A stretch of DNA of 64,000 nucleotides, taken from NCBI GenBank assembly GCA_024178355.1, contig JAMZNZ010000003.1:1-64000 (forward strand), written 5' to 3'. This DNA is from Maricaulaceae bacterium EIL42A08 (lineage in GTDB: Bacteria; Pseudomonadota; Alphaproteobacteria; Caulobacterales; Maricaulaceae). Position 1 is the first letter of the stretch. The number at the start of each line of letters is the position of its first letter. The translations under genes and the position numbers were made by a program. A model generated the notes under the pieces. That model saw only the letters and a list, made by a program, of their open reading frames with translations, ran no database searches and was not told where the DNA came from. This document shows, piece by piece, positions 1 to 11,000 of this stretch.

Positions 1-84
1 CCGCAGCGCGCCGGTCGCTCGAGCTAGCTCGGGGCTCCGCTCCCGGCACGCTCGCCAGACCTCAAACCATGGACTATGAAAGGC

Positions 85-882
85 TCAGACTCTCGAAATA
101 AACGAAGGATCGCAGGGTCTCAGGTCAAAGAGCTTATTCCAGACGACGCTGTCTTGATATCCGGTCAGATCATTCGGCAGCACATCTTCGTCGACTTCTT
201 CGAGGAAATCCCGAAACAGGTTGTAGAGAATGAGGAAGTAAACTCGTTCTGGTGAGTTCTCCTGGTAAACGGACTCGATATGCGTGCAGATCGCGTCGGT
301 CACGTCCTCAAGCTTTTCTGGATCAGCCCAAATCTGGTTGAAAAGGTCGAGATAGGTGTCGGTATAAGGAGCGCCATCTAAGCGATTGACAATGTTCGAA
401 ACAGCGTTGCCCTTCTGATAACCTAGATCGACCGCCGTGAAGCCGTTGATCGGCATGTACGCAGCTGGCTCTTTTGAGCCATCGACGCACATAAACTGCT
501 GCATAGCTGAGCGCGTCTTGTTCGACTTGAAGCGTGCCTTTTTTCGAATCCAATCGGCGCACTCACGGGCGATCGCTCTTTGCGTGAGTTTGTTGCGCAG
601 CTGAATCTCGAATTCGGAGCCGTAAAGGCTTCTTTCACGCTCAGCTTTTGGAATGAAGAATTCCCGGCGCTCTTTGCGCAGCGTATCGGTGACGCCCTCC
701 GGAACGAACGTTGGAGCCGTGAAGATAAAATCGACGCCATCGACCTCTTGAAGCTCCGACTTCAGCGCTTCAAAGGCGTAAATTGAAAAACAGGAGGCAG
801 CGATCTTTAGGCGGTCGCCTTTGCCGAGACTGGCTTTTAGATCATCACCGAAGAGCGCCGTGATGTTGTCAATAACTTTCAC
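85..882 (-). pseudogene. Truncated N-terminal fragment of a PLD/Snf2-type DEAD-like helicase
   Basis: This 265-residue reading frame resembles the N-terminal part of large mobile-element helicases that carry a phospholipase-D-like domain before the Snf2 ATPase core (the stretches RLKIAASCFSIYAFEAL, GSEFEIQLRNKLTQRAIA, NGFTAVDLGYQKGNAVSN and VYQENSPERVYFL are recalled from that family). Relatives continue after the VWNKLF motif into a Walker A region. Here the similarity stops at VWNKLFD (about residue 253, base 126) and 12 unrelated residues lead to a stop. All ATPase motifs are therefore missing, and the fragment should not be a working helicase. The break coincides with a 36-bp repeat found again at 7744. 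The start ATG at 882 lies 70 bp from an IS5-family element. Family assignment is from memory of protein patterns; the truncation is a direct reading. Confidence 0.7.
91..126 (+). repeat. 36-bp imperfect repeat, copy A
   Basis: The segment starting TCTCGAAATAAACGA and ending GGTCTCAGGTC matches 29 of 36 positions of copy B at 7744-7779, in the same orientation. It lies exactly where the homology of the truncated helicase fragment ends, so it may mark a recombination junction. Whether it is a mobile repeat, an end of a transposable unit or an attachment site cannot be decided here. Confidence 0.5.
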
Positions 883-951
883 AATAAAACGCCTTCAAAT
901 AAGAGTTGTAACTCGAGTAATTGCTTCGCCTATTCTGATTGAATAACCCTA

Positions 952-1799
952 GGGACCAAACCCAATCAGCCTATTGATAGCCATGAGCAAATCATGATTC
1001 CAACGGTTTGAAGCTGTTGGAGGACCGTGGATGGCGCGCCTGTTTTGGCTGAGTGATGCGCAATGGGCGCTGATTGAACCGCATGTCCCGAGAAACCAGC
1101 CTGGCGCGCGGCGTGTCGATGACCGGCGTGTGATCTCGGGCATCATCCATGTCCTGAAGACGGGCTGCCGATGGTGTGACTGCCCACCAGAGTACGGTCC
1201 CTCGACGACGATCTACAATCGCTTCAATCGCTGGTCCCGCCGGCGCTTCTGGGCCAATCTGGTTGAGGCTCTGGCGGTGTCTGGAGCGGTCACGAAATCG
1301 ACATCGATCGACAGCACCTACGTGAAAGCGCACCGCTCGGCCCACGGCGGAAAAGGGGGGCGAAAAATCAGGCGATCGGCCTCTCTCGCGGCGGTCAGAC
1401 AACCAAGGTCCACGCCCTCACCGACACGCTCGGGCGGCCCTACGCCTTCGACCTGACCCCGGGCCATGTATCGGACGTGAAGGCTGCCGGCCTGTTGCTC
1501 CACCGCGCAACAGGAGCGCGCTATCTGATCGCCGACAAGGGCTACGACGCCAACGCAATCGGCAAAAACCTGCGACACGAGGGCAAGGTCCCCGTCATCC
1601 CGGGCCGGATCAACCGAAAGCGAAAGATCGTCTACGACAAAGCCAGATACCGCGACCGCCACCTCGTCGAAAACGCCTTCTGCCGCATCAAGGACTTCAG
1701 GCGCGTCGCCACACGCTACGACAAGCTCGCCAGAAACTTCCTATCAGCTGTCGCCCGCGCCATCCTCGTCGCCTTCTGGCTATGAATGAGTCTGGACCC
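952..1799 (+). mobile_element. Complete IS5-family (IS427-group-like) insertion sequence
   Basis: An 848-bp element bounded by imperfect terminal inverted repeats: about 15 of 20 positions match between the left end (GGGACCAAACCCAATCAG) and the inverted right end (GGGTCCAGACTCATTCAT). A TA dinucleotide flanks it on both sides (950-951 and 1800-1801), the target duplication expected for this group. It encodes one transposase in two overlapping frames. Length, ends, target duplication and protein all agree with an IS427-type IS5 element. It sits just upstream of the truncated helicase start, in accessory DNA. Confidence 0.88.
1031..1785 (+). CDS. IS5-family transposase, two frames joined by -1 frameshift
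   Basis: DDE transposase that would cut and join the ends of the surrounding insertion sequence. The first frame (from ATG 1031) opens with LSDAQWALIEPH and holds the first catalytic Asp (SIDSTYVKAHR). The second frame, reaching the stop at 1785, holds the second Asp (ADKGYD) and the Y-R-E-K signature (YRDRHLVENAFCRIK). Similarity moves from frame 1 to the -1 frame at 1349-1369, where AAAA, GGGGGG and AAAAA runs lie after GKGG; the joined product would read KNQAIGLSRGGQTTK after the slip. Programmed -1 frameshifting is established for many IS427-group elements, so I read this as a functional split gene rather than a mutation. The exact slip site is inferred. Confidence 0.85.
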
Positions 1800-1970
1800 T
1801 AATGCGCCACCAGTGCTAAGAATGAGCGTTGCCCCAGCTATTGCATTAATAATCGTATGCACCCTTTTGCGTACATGAAGGAGCATAAACAAACCATCTG
1901 CCAAAGGCGACATTGAGTCCGAGGTTCGCTAGATTGTCCTCGGATACTCCTCACATGGCACAGGCCGGAT

Positions 1971-2555
1971 ATGAGCTATATTGACAGCTTTAACCACACT
2001 CTTGTTGGGTATTTTGCTGGGCTTCCTGTCTATCGACCTACTGTCGATATTCCCTATCCTGACGAGGGAACAGAAGATGAAGACTTCGGATGTAATCGAA
2101 ATCAGATAGTCATTGGAGGCGGTAGCGGAGAACATCCAGGGCTGGTGCTTGAGCGCCCCGGTGCGGCAATGGCCAAGTATGCCCTGACGAGTGAGTTGTT
2201 TGATTTGACCAAAGATGTTGTCGTTGAACTTGAACAGATGATTGGTGAGGGACCGATTCACCAGCGTTATGGTTGGCTGCCATTCCAAGTCGAAGCGTTT
2301 GAATCGCGGTGCCAGAGCCGCGCACTTTGCAACCCATTTGACCCTGGTAGAAGCTCTCTCGAAGAATGGCTGACGCTTGGGTTTGGCGAGTTCGCATATT
2401 TTTCAATGCCGGATTTGGACAAGGAAATGGCACACAAACTCAAGCTGTTTCAATCAAGAAGACAGACTTATATGGAGTTCAACAATATCCTCGTCCCGCC
2501 ACCCAAAATGCCGACGCATGCTTCAGGTGGCATGGCCTTCAAGTATAAAGATTAG
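1971..2555 (+). CDS. Hypothetical protein in accessory region
   Basis: I do not recognise this 194-residue protein. It has no signal peptide or membrane segment. A glycine-rich stretch (IVIGGGSGEHPG, about residues 46-58) is too short to call a nucleotide site. The middle part carries several aromatic and acidic residues and the C-terminal end has PPPKMP. Four cysteines are scattered without a metal-binding spacing. Only a weak purine-rich sequence precedes the ATG. It lies alone between the insertion sequence and the secreted-protein genes, with about 170 bp before and 220 bp after. The frame is open over its whole length and base composition matches the AT-richer neighbours, which supports a real but horizontally acquired gene. 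Confidence 0.55.
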   Translation: MSYIDSFNHTLVGYFAGLPVYRPTVDIPYPDEGTEDEDFGCNRNQIVIGGGSGEHPGLVLERPGAAMAKYALTSELFDLTKDVVVELEQMIGEGPIHQRYGWLPFQVEAFESRCQSRALCNPFDPGRSSLEEWLTLGFGEFAYFSMPDLDKEMAHKLKLFQSRRQTYMEFNNILVPPPKMPTHASGGMAFKYKD

Positions 2556-2774
2556 AGCAGTAAAGGGACGTTTTTTGTGTCAGCTCGATTGACCCTGACC
2601 GAGTGAAATTGAGCTAGGCCTTTGTCGATAGATGCTAATATTCTCATATCAAGGCCATGTTTTCATTTACTAAAGCCGCCTGGCAAGTAGACATTCAATG
2701 AGCATATTCACTATTTGACATGGCAACCCAAGCTATGCCGTTAATTTGGCCTCAAACTACCAAGGAGGGGACCA

Positions 2775-3128
2775 ATGGCCTCATTTTTCTCGATTTTGGC
2801 TGTTTCAGCAGCATTGGCAGGCACACCAAACTCTAGCGCTATTGATGAGAGCGTTATCGCCAGCGATCCGCTGGGCCTTAATTACGCTGCGGCAAACCGC
2901 ACGGTGATGGTGCGTGGCGGAATGCAAACTGACAGCTACGCAAGCGAAAGCTTGGCGCGGAGCATGTTGCAATCCATCGTTTTCATTCGACTGAGCCGTG
3001 AGTGCAACAACCGGTTCAACTCAAGCGTCATTGAGGACACGATTGACTATCGTATGTATCTGGACGGGACGACCGCCTCAGGAAGGTACGTAGCAAGCAC
3101 ACCGCAAGCTAGCGGCCGCTGCAGGTAG
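2775..3128 (+). CDS. Small exported protein of unknown function
   Basis: A 117-residue product with a hydrophobic N-terminus (FFSILAVSAALAG) that looks like a short signal peptide or anchor, though the n-region lacks basic residues. The mature part contains two cysteines near the middle and the end (RECNNRF, SGRCR), compatible with one disulfide. A strong ribosome-binding site (AAGGAGGGG) precedes the ATG. The next gene begins only 9 bp after the stop, so the two are probably cotranscribed. No family is recognised. Its pairing with a clearly exported partner suggests that it acts in the periplasm or outside the cell. Confidence 0.6.
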   Translation: MASFFSILAVSAALAGTPNSSAIDESVIASDPLGLNYAAANRTVMVRGGMQTDSYASESLARSMLQSIVFIRLSRECNNRFNSSVIEDTIDYRMYLDGTTASGRYVASTPQASGRCR

Positions 3129-3137
3129 GAGACGCTA

Positions 3138-3608
3138 ATGCTTAAAACAATCGCAACCGTCGGCCTTGTGGCTGGCCTCTTCACTGGCGTCGCTTCAGCA
3201 CAAGATTACAGTCTGTCGCCCAACTACACGACGATGAATCTTAGCTCTGGTTTCTCGAATGATCCGCGCACGGTTCGCTTGAGTTCTGGTGGCAGCAATG
3301 ACGCGTCCCAGACCATCGGCGGCAGCTGCCGTGGTTTCGTGTCGAGCGCGCCAGATGTTCGCGTGAACTATTCAGCCGGCTCGACCTTCCCGCTGATCTT
3401 CTCGGTAAATTCAAGCTCTGACACGACGCTGGTGATCAACGGCCCTGACGGTCGCTGGTATTGCAATGATGACGGTGGCAATGGCCTGAACCCGTCTTAT
3501 CGCTTCTCCAACCCGCAATCGGGTCAGTATGACGTCTGGGTTGGTACCTATGGCGGCTCAAGCCTTGAGAGCGCCACGCTCTACGTGTCCGAGATCAGCA
3601 GCCAATAA
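3138..3608 (+). CDS. Secreted beta-sandwich (PPC-like) protein
   Basis: A 156-residue secreted protein with a clear signal peptide (TIATVGLVAGLFTGVASAQ, cut expected after ASA). The mature part is rich in Ser, Asn, Gly and aromatic residues and reads like a pre-peptidase C-terminal type beta-sandwich: STFPLIFSVNSSSDTTLVINGPDGRWYCNDD followed later by SGQYDVWVGTYGG. Similar short proteins in Alphaproteobacteria are sometimes labelled peptidase S1, but no catalytic triad is seen here, so I do not call it a protease. Two cysteines may form a disulfide. A TAGGAG ribosome site precedes the ATG and a long hairpin follows the stop. It probably forms an operon with the gene 9 bp upstream. Confidence 0.7.
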   Translation: MLKTIATVGLVAGLFTGVASAQDYSLSPNYTTMNLSSGFSNDPRTVRLSSGGSNDASQTIGGSCRGFVSSAPDVRVNYSAGSTFPLIFSVNSSSDTTLVINGPDGRWYCNDDGGNGLNPSYRFSNPQSGQYDVWVGTYGGSSLESATLYVSEISSQ

Positions 3609-6600
3609 GACCATTCCCGTTAGCTGGCGTAATGTCAGCTGACGGGAATACACTCCTCTGGTTGGCGCTGTCTAACCACGATGGGCAAGCCTTTAATTAA
3701 CGACATCAGCCTATGAATTTCAAAGTACTAGTCGGAACGATAAGCGCCTCGCTTCTTCTTGCGAGCTGCACATCACCCCCTAATCAGCGTTCAATCGCAT
3801 TTGCAGATATATCGGGATATAACAGCTGTACCGCCGAACGCTCTGTCGATTGGGACCGTAGTCTTGGGTGGGTCGACTTACAGGCCATCGAGCTTCGCAA
3901 TGAGGAACGCACTCGTTGGGCACCCGACCTTACTGGCGATGATGTTGCGGTTTATTATGAAATTCGGGGAAGAAGCAGGTCAAACTACGCGCTGGCGACA
4001 CGACGCGGCGGTGCTTGGACACTTCGCACCGCTCAAAGTCCAGACTATAGTATGCCGCCGCCACCTCCCCCTCCACCGGAGCCAGGAGTAGAAGCACCGC
4101 CCCCTGAAAGCTACTCATGTAGCGGACTTCATGTGAAGGCCAGCGGGGATGCTCCGCAGAATCTGGAGGCAGCACTGGAAGCCTTTCTAGGTGATGGCTG
4201 CAGGGCTTATTTGCCCGCATCAATCCCTGCCCCACTTCACTTTATCGATCCCGAAGCTCAGCCATGTGGGTATGGAACAACGTCTCACATCACGGTGGAG
4301 ACCGCGTTTGGAGTTCAACATTACTCGCAAACATGCCCAGTGCCTGGATCATCACTCGCGGAGTTGATGCAGGCTTTTCGTTCCACAACAACACCAGCAT
4401 CAGCCCGCTATTATGGTGCTTCAGAGAGCTTTTCTGTGACGCTAAACAATCGACCTTCGAGGTCGAGCCTGGCATCTGCCTGCCAAAGGAGAGCGCGGAC
4501 CGAGGGCATCGACATCGACTTTTCTAACCCCTTTGAGTGGTAAGAACGACAGTAAAGGCGGAGCGCAAAACCAATTGCGAACGGCGAAAATTTGAATGGC
4601 ATCATCAGATGCGAGGGGAAAAATATGAGACTGGATTTGATTTTCGTCATTGGCGTGCTTGCGTTCGCGTTAGCGCCAGGCTCTTCGGCGGCTGCCTTCT
4701 CCAAGAGTAACGGTCAAGGTTCATCTAATACGGATTGGACCTATATCAGTTGCACTGCATCGACATGGGGCACGATCCTCTACCGGTTTAACAGTCAGCG
4801 AGTTGATCGTTTCGGTCGCGACACCGAAAGCTGGTACAGTCAATGTACTGGGCTTTGGGCATGCACTGTCACACCACAGGCGATTACGCTAACCATCGAC
4901 CAAGGACCGTCGATCCAGCACGAGCGTTTCACTATTTCTAGAGCCACCGGCAGGTATACAGTCCAAGACGTAAACGGGGGCCGCAGGCATTCCGGTTCGT
5001 GCGCGCAAACATCGGACCCTCTCGACGGTCGGCGAAGATTCTGAAGAGAAATTGGATGGTAAATCCAATTTTTCGAAATGCTTCCGTTACTCACGGCAAG
5101 CGCGAGCGAACCCAGATTCACAGGTGCGTTCGGAGAGCATCTGACCACGGGGGACGTCCTGCGGTCCACCGACACCATCTATGAGCATATTCGCGAGCTG
5201 ATAGCAGGACACTAGAACCTGCCCCTCACAAGCAATCTCATGAAAGCGCCGTCCCGCAACTGGGTCACTCTCTGTTCCGAGGCCCTGTACGTACATCGAT
5301 GCCAAGTAGGAGCAACCGGGATAAATTTGATGATCACAGGCCTCGTGAAAGCTCTGAACGGCGTCATTATACTGTGCTTCGCGGATGGCGGTGAGCGCGC
5401 GTCCGAGCGCCTCCACTCCGCGATCTAAATCAGGCATGGGCGATGGCGAAGCCAGTGCTAGAAATAGCGCGCTTGCAATTGAAACATACATGGGCCCTTG
5501 TCACTTTTTCTGAATTCATTCCCGTGCATAAGTCATGCGACCGAGGCAGAAATTGGGTGTCAGCGATTAGTCAGGGTGGGGTAATGCCGTCGAACGCGCT
5601 GCTTCGGGTGGCCCGGCATTCTCCGCCGTCAATACTTCAAGCATTTCACACGACGAGGCACTATCCAAACTGCAACCAGCTTGCGCGAAGTAAAGTGCAA
5701 GGCTTGGATCATCACGCCGGTGATAACGGGCAGACCAACTGCATCCCATGCCAGAGCCCAGCGTACAAGCTTCTTTCCAATAGGTCGCCGCAAACTCATA
5801 CATCACTGTCATGCCGCAGCGACCCTGCCAGCAATGCCTCCCGTCAAGGGCACGCATTTCATATATATACGCAGTCCGACCGCACGCTTCAGCGATACCG
5901 CCAGAACACGCTTCAGATGCATATTCGAGCGCGAGATCGAAATTCTCCTGCTGGTAGGCTTCTAAACTGCGCTCGTTAGCTCGCTCGGCAGTTGATAATT
6001 GTCTCGCCTCCGTAGAGATACAAGCCGCCACTAACATTGAAACCAAACCCGCCAGAAGCCGTTTGCTCATCTGCTATTCCCTTTTAATCAGTCTGCTTAA
6101 TTTCCAATCCAAAAGGTGACAATCTATCGCCTCCGCCGTCGGCACGACACTGCAAGCTTTAATCAAATTCTAATGCACGCAACGTGGAGGCCTACCGCCT
6201 CCAATCAGTGCTCACCCAGGTGCGCAGCCTTTCATTGATAGCGCTGGTTAGGCCTTCCATATCGCTATCCTCACTTTCGATGTCGCCGCCTACGCCTTCA
6301 TCGCCACAGTTGTGGTAAAAGCGACGGGTGTCAGGCCGACCAAAATTAATGGTCTCGAATATGGTCTCGGAAGAAGCGAAGGGGTCAAGCTCTTCAGTGT
6401 CACCAGTTGTGTGAGCCCGCGCAAAGGTCACTGAAGTGTAACATCGCATAACACCCGCTTCTGTTCTTCTCACGAAGGTGGCCTCGCCTATATCCACATA
6501 ATAGAAGAAGCCCGAGTAGTCTCCACGTAACTGCCTGGGTGAAAGCACCCGCACACTCGAAATACCTCTGCCCACGGGCCCCAAAAATCTGCTGCGCCCG

Positions 6601-8022
6601 GCTCTGACGGTATCTAATTCACCAAAATAGCGCTCCATGTCGCTGCGGATCACCGTAGTGTCCAACCTCAACTCTCTGGAAAGAGAATTTCTATTTATAA
6701 CAACGATGGTGAGAGGGTAGTTGTCCCCCACCAGAGGGCGTCGCGGTGTTGCAAAGCCACGCACGAATGCTGCGTCGTCGATCCTGCGACCCGATTGGTA
6801 GTAGGCTTGCAGATTGAGGAAGGCCTCGGTCAGCGCCTCGTCATCATCCGTTTCGCAAAAAATATCGAGCACATTGGAGTCGTTCCGAGAAGAGCCGGAG
6901 GTTTCATTGTGAACGCACTTGCTGTCTTCCGGGCACCGGATGCTGATTTCGCTGTAACCGTCATCGGGAAAAGAGTTCTCAAATTCTATGCTGGCGCCGC
7001 CAAAATTAGCGGCTGACATTACGACGTGCGATGTCGATTGCGAGAAGCCTGGCGCGGGGGAGATTACGAAATCCGTCGAGACCCGAAACCTGTCACGGTG
7101 TGCGCTCGTCCGAATCCACCTCAAGCCGCCGCCTTGGGGTGCCATGAGACTGCAATATTGGGCAATAGTGCGATCCAGTTCAGCCAACCCGTCATCATCA
7201 TCCAACCAGTCTCCGTCGAACGACGTAGCGCAGCCAGCAAGCAAGACCAGCTTGAGCAAGGAAACAATTCTCAGAAAGGGGTTATGTGCCATTTCTCTTT
7301 TCCGGAAGTTTTAAGTTCGAGTATCAAATCAATTGGGTTTGTGCGTTGACTCTCACAAACACCTCATCCAGATGCAAGCGCCATTGTGAGGCCCGACGGG
7401 GCTGCAGAGACCGGTGCTTTTTGATTTCGCCCGCCATCATGGGACCAAACCGATTCCACCAAAACCGAACCGTCTCATGAGTAACGTCGATCCCGCGCTC
7501 ATGGAGTAGGTCTTCGACATTCCGCGCGAAAGCGGGAAGCGAATATACATCATTACCGCTAGGCGGATGATCTCAGGTGATGTTTTGAACTAGCGGATTG
7601 GGTTGCTCATCCACGCAGATTGGGGCCGAACCCAATTACAGGGCGTTTAATCTGAGAGGACCGCGACGACTGCTACAAGCAGCTTCACATGAGAAACACA
7701 CTTAAGGACACCCACCACACAGCAGGCGACGAATTGTGCCGGCTCTCGAACCAAACGAGAGATCGAAAGGTCTCAGGTTCGCCGGCTAAAATGCTGAATC
7801 CTGAGAAATCACTTTAGTAAGCGCGGATGCTAGAGGGACGCATCGCGTGCAGCATCCGTGCAGCACGGAGACGCCGTCACTGCTTGTAACGCATTGGAAT
7901 CGCTTGTCGCCGTGCAGCACTATGCAGCTAACACCAAATCAACGTGATCGGCGACGATCTTCAATTTAACTAGCTGAAAATAAATAAGAAAAAATGGTGC
8001 CGCTTACGTGACTCGAACACGT

Positions 8023-8054
<32 letters not shown>

Positions 8055-11000
8055 GCTGAGCTAAAGCGGCCAAGTCGGTGCGGGCGAGATCGCCTGCCTG
8101 ACAGGGCGCGGAACCTACCCGCACACAGACTTTATCGCAAGACGGTTTTGTAGAGGTGAGCTGCAGCACGTGAATTCAGGTTTGAGGCCCTTCAAGGTCG
8201 AGCTCATTGTCCAGCGCCGCGCGAAGATCGGACAAAACTGCGATCAGCTCCTCATAGCGCTCAACATAGGAGTTGAGCCGCGAAATATTGTCGACATATT
8301 CCGCCAGAAAAGCCCTGCTTCCTCGCATGGCTTCAAGATCGCATCCATAGGCCCAACCATACCCGGCACCGGCGCGCCGTGGCAGCTGCCAATCTTCCGG
8401 TCGCCCCATCGCGTGTTCGGGCACAGATGAGCTCGGTATGCGAAGATACCAAATTGCATTCGGATGGCGCCCGGCCAGGCGAAACAGCTCATTGACCGCT
8501 TAACCGTATTGCCGTCTTGCCCTATTTCGGGTCAGCGCAAATCTGTGCAGCCTTGTTCGCACGGTCTCATCAGCGATCAGATCAAACCGACCCGTTGAAA
8601 CGATTTCCTCCAGCACCGGCAATTCGTCGGTGGGCGCAGAAAGCCAATGGGAAATGCCAATCTAGCGGCACTCCTGAGCGGTCAGTTCGCGCGGAGCGAT
8701 GTCATCGAATAAAAGCTGGTGGACTGCAGCCAGGCTTTGAGCGCGCGGCTCGTTCAAGGCGTATTCTTCAGACTGGATCTCAAGGAGGCCCACGACTTCT
8801 GCATGCAGGCGCATCAGGAGGCTTCGTTCCTCGAAGCGATCTGCACGGTTCTCATTCCACCCCTGGATCTGAAAGCCGATGACAACACCTGCAATAACAA
8901 TGAGAAACTCGACGCCAACGGCAAACCAGTTCTGGTCACGGATAGCTTTGGTCAGGTTTTGCAGGATCATATTCGCGTCCCCAGTCAGACAGGTTAGCCC
9001 AACCCGGCTCTGCGCAATAGCGCGTATTAAACGCCGCGCTCGGCCTTGAAGGCGTCGATTTTCTCCGCCACCGGCTTTGCGAGATCATGGAAAAAATCGC
9101 TCAGGTGATCGGCGGGGCGGGCGGCAGCTTCGGCGTTGGTGATGACCAGATCGGCTTCGGTGCGGGTCGGCTGGGTCCACTCGTGGTGCATGGGCCGGAC
9201 CGTGCGCAGATACTGCTGGACAACTGTGTAGGCGGTGCGTCCACGCTCCTCCACATCGCGCAGGAGGCGGCGGGCCAGACGCACATCGTCGGGCGCTTCG
9301 ACAAAAACGCGCAGATCAAACAGGTCGCAGACCTCCCGGTCGCAGAACAGATGGATGCCCTCCACCACGATCACGTCTGCAGTGGAGATCACGCGCGTGT
9401 CGTCTCGGCGGCGATGAATGGTGAAGTCATAGATGGGCGCTTCAACCGTTTCGCCCGCCTTCAGTGCAGCCAGATGCTCAGCCAATAGGCCATGGTCGCG
9501 ACTTTCAGGATGGTCGAAGTTGAACGCGGCCGGATCGAAGTCCGGTTTCGCGCCATGATCGCCGTAATAATCGTCTTCGGCTAGCACGATGGCCGACAGC
9601 GGGCTCGCGGCTCGGGCGGCCGCCCTCGCAATCTCGGTTTTACCTGACGCAGAACCGCCGGTTACGCCAATTAGAAGTCGTTCGCCCATGTCTGCCCTCG
9701 CCGCCTGAAGATCAGGCCGTCTTGTCGTCATCACCATCAACACCGGGATCGTCCGGCGCGCGGGAGGGTTCATAGAAGCTGGCTTCGGACTTGTCGCCCT
9801 CTACCACTGAAGAAGGGCTCGCTTTTGGCTTCGGGCCTTCAATCAGGGTGGATTCCGGTGCGGCTGCTGCCGGGATCTCATAGCGTTCGTGGCGCGGGTG
9901 AATAAGACGGGCTTCACGACCCCAGGCGTCGACCATGCGCGCCCAGTCTGCATTGGTATAGGCAAAGGCCCGGCCTGCCTCATCAATATCCGACCAGTCC
10001 GCCTCCCCTGGTGCGTGGGACGCGCGGGCCATATGGCGGCGAGCGGCCGATTCATCTCCAGCCAGTGTTTCCATGCGCGCAGCCAGCGTGCACAGGCGCG
10101 CCGACAGGGGCGGTTGGCCCATCAGCGGGGTTAAAGCGGCGCGCGCTGCGTCCAGATTGGACTGCTCCAGCGCCACATCGGCCAGTAGCATGCGGCTTTC
10201 ACGGTGATCCGGGTTCAACGCTGCCAGGCCGCGCAGGCGCTCCGCGCGCTTGGCTTTACTGTCAGATTTGCGAAGGGCTGCAAACACGTTGGCAAGTGCC
10301 GGGTGGGGCTCATGCTTCCAGGCGTTCTCAATGGCTTCTGCAGCCCGGCGATGACGCCGTTGGTTGGCAAGCAGGCGTCCTGCCAATTCGGCAGCCGGAG
10401 CAAAACCGGGTGAGGCGTGGGCGGCTTTGTCAGCGAGCTTTGCGGCCTCCTCGGGGTTGCTGTCCTCAATGCGGCGACCTTCAGCGGTGAGCAGGACGGC
10501 ACGCATGCGCTGGGCGACATCGCGCGCCACATGATCGCGGCGCTCACCTTCAGACAGCGTGCGTTCAGCTTCGGCCCAGCGGGCCTGGCGCACCTGAGCG
10601 GCGAACAGCGCTTCGTAGGCCCAGCGCGCCTGCCCGGCCTGATCAAAGGCACTACGGGCATGGGTGAGGGCCGCCTGATCATCGCCGCGCGACTCTGCGA
10701 TTGAAGCGAGGCCGCGACGGGCTACGAGGCGTGTCTTGGCGTCCTCCAGCATGGACTCATAGTGAATCTGCGCGCTCTCCAAGTCGCCAGCGGCCTCAGC
10801 GGCCCGGGCGGCCAGAAGCCGCGACAGGGCCGGGCGATCCAGCAGCGCTTCAGCGCGAGAGGCCTGGCGCACAGCCATGGCCCCCTGCCCGGCTGCAGAT
10901 GCGATCAGGGCTCGCTCCAGAGCATCAAAGCCCTGTTCGCGGCGGCGGCGCTTGCGGAAGGTGCGAAAGGCATCCGGCGCGCCCCAGATCTTGGCAATCA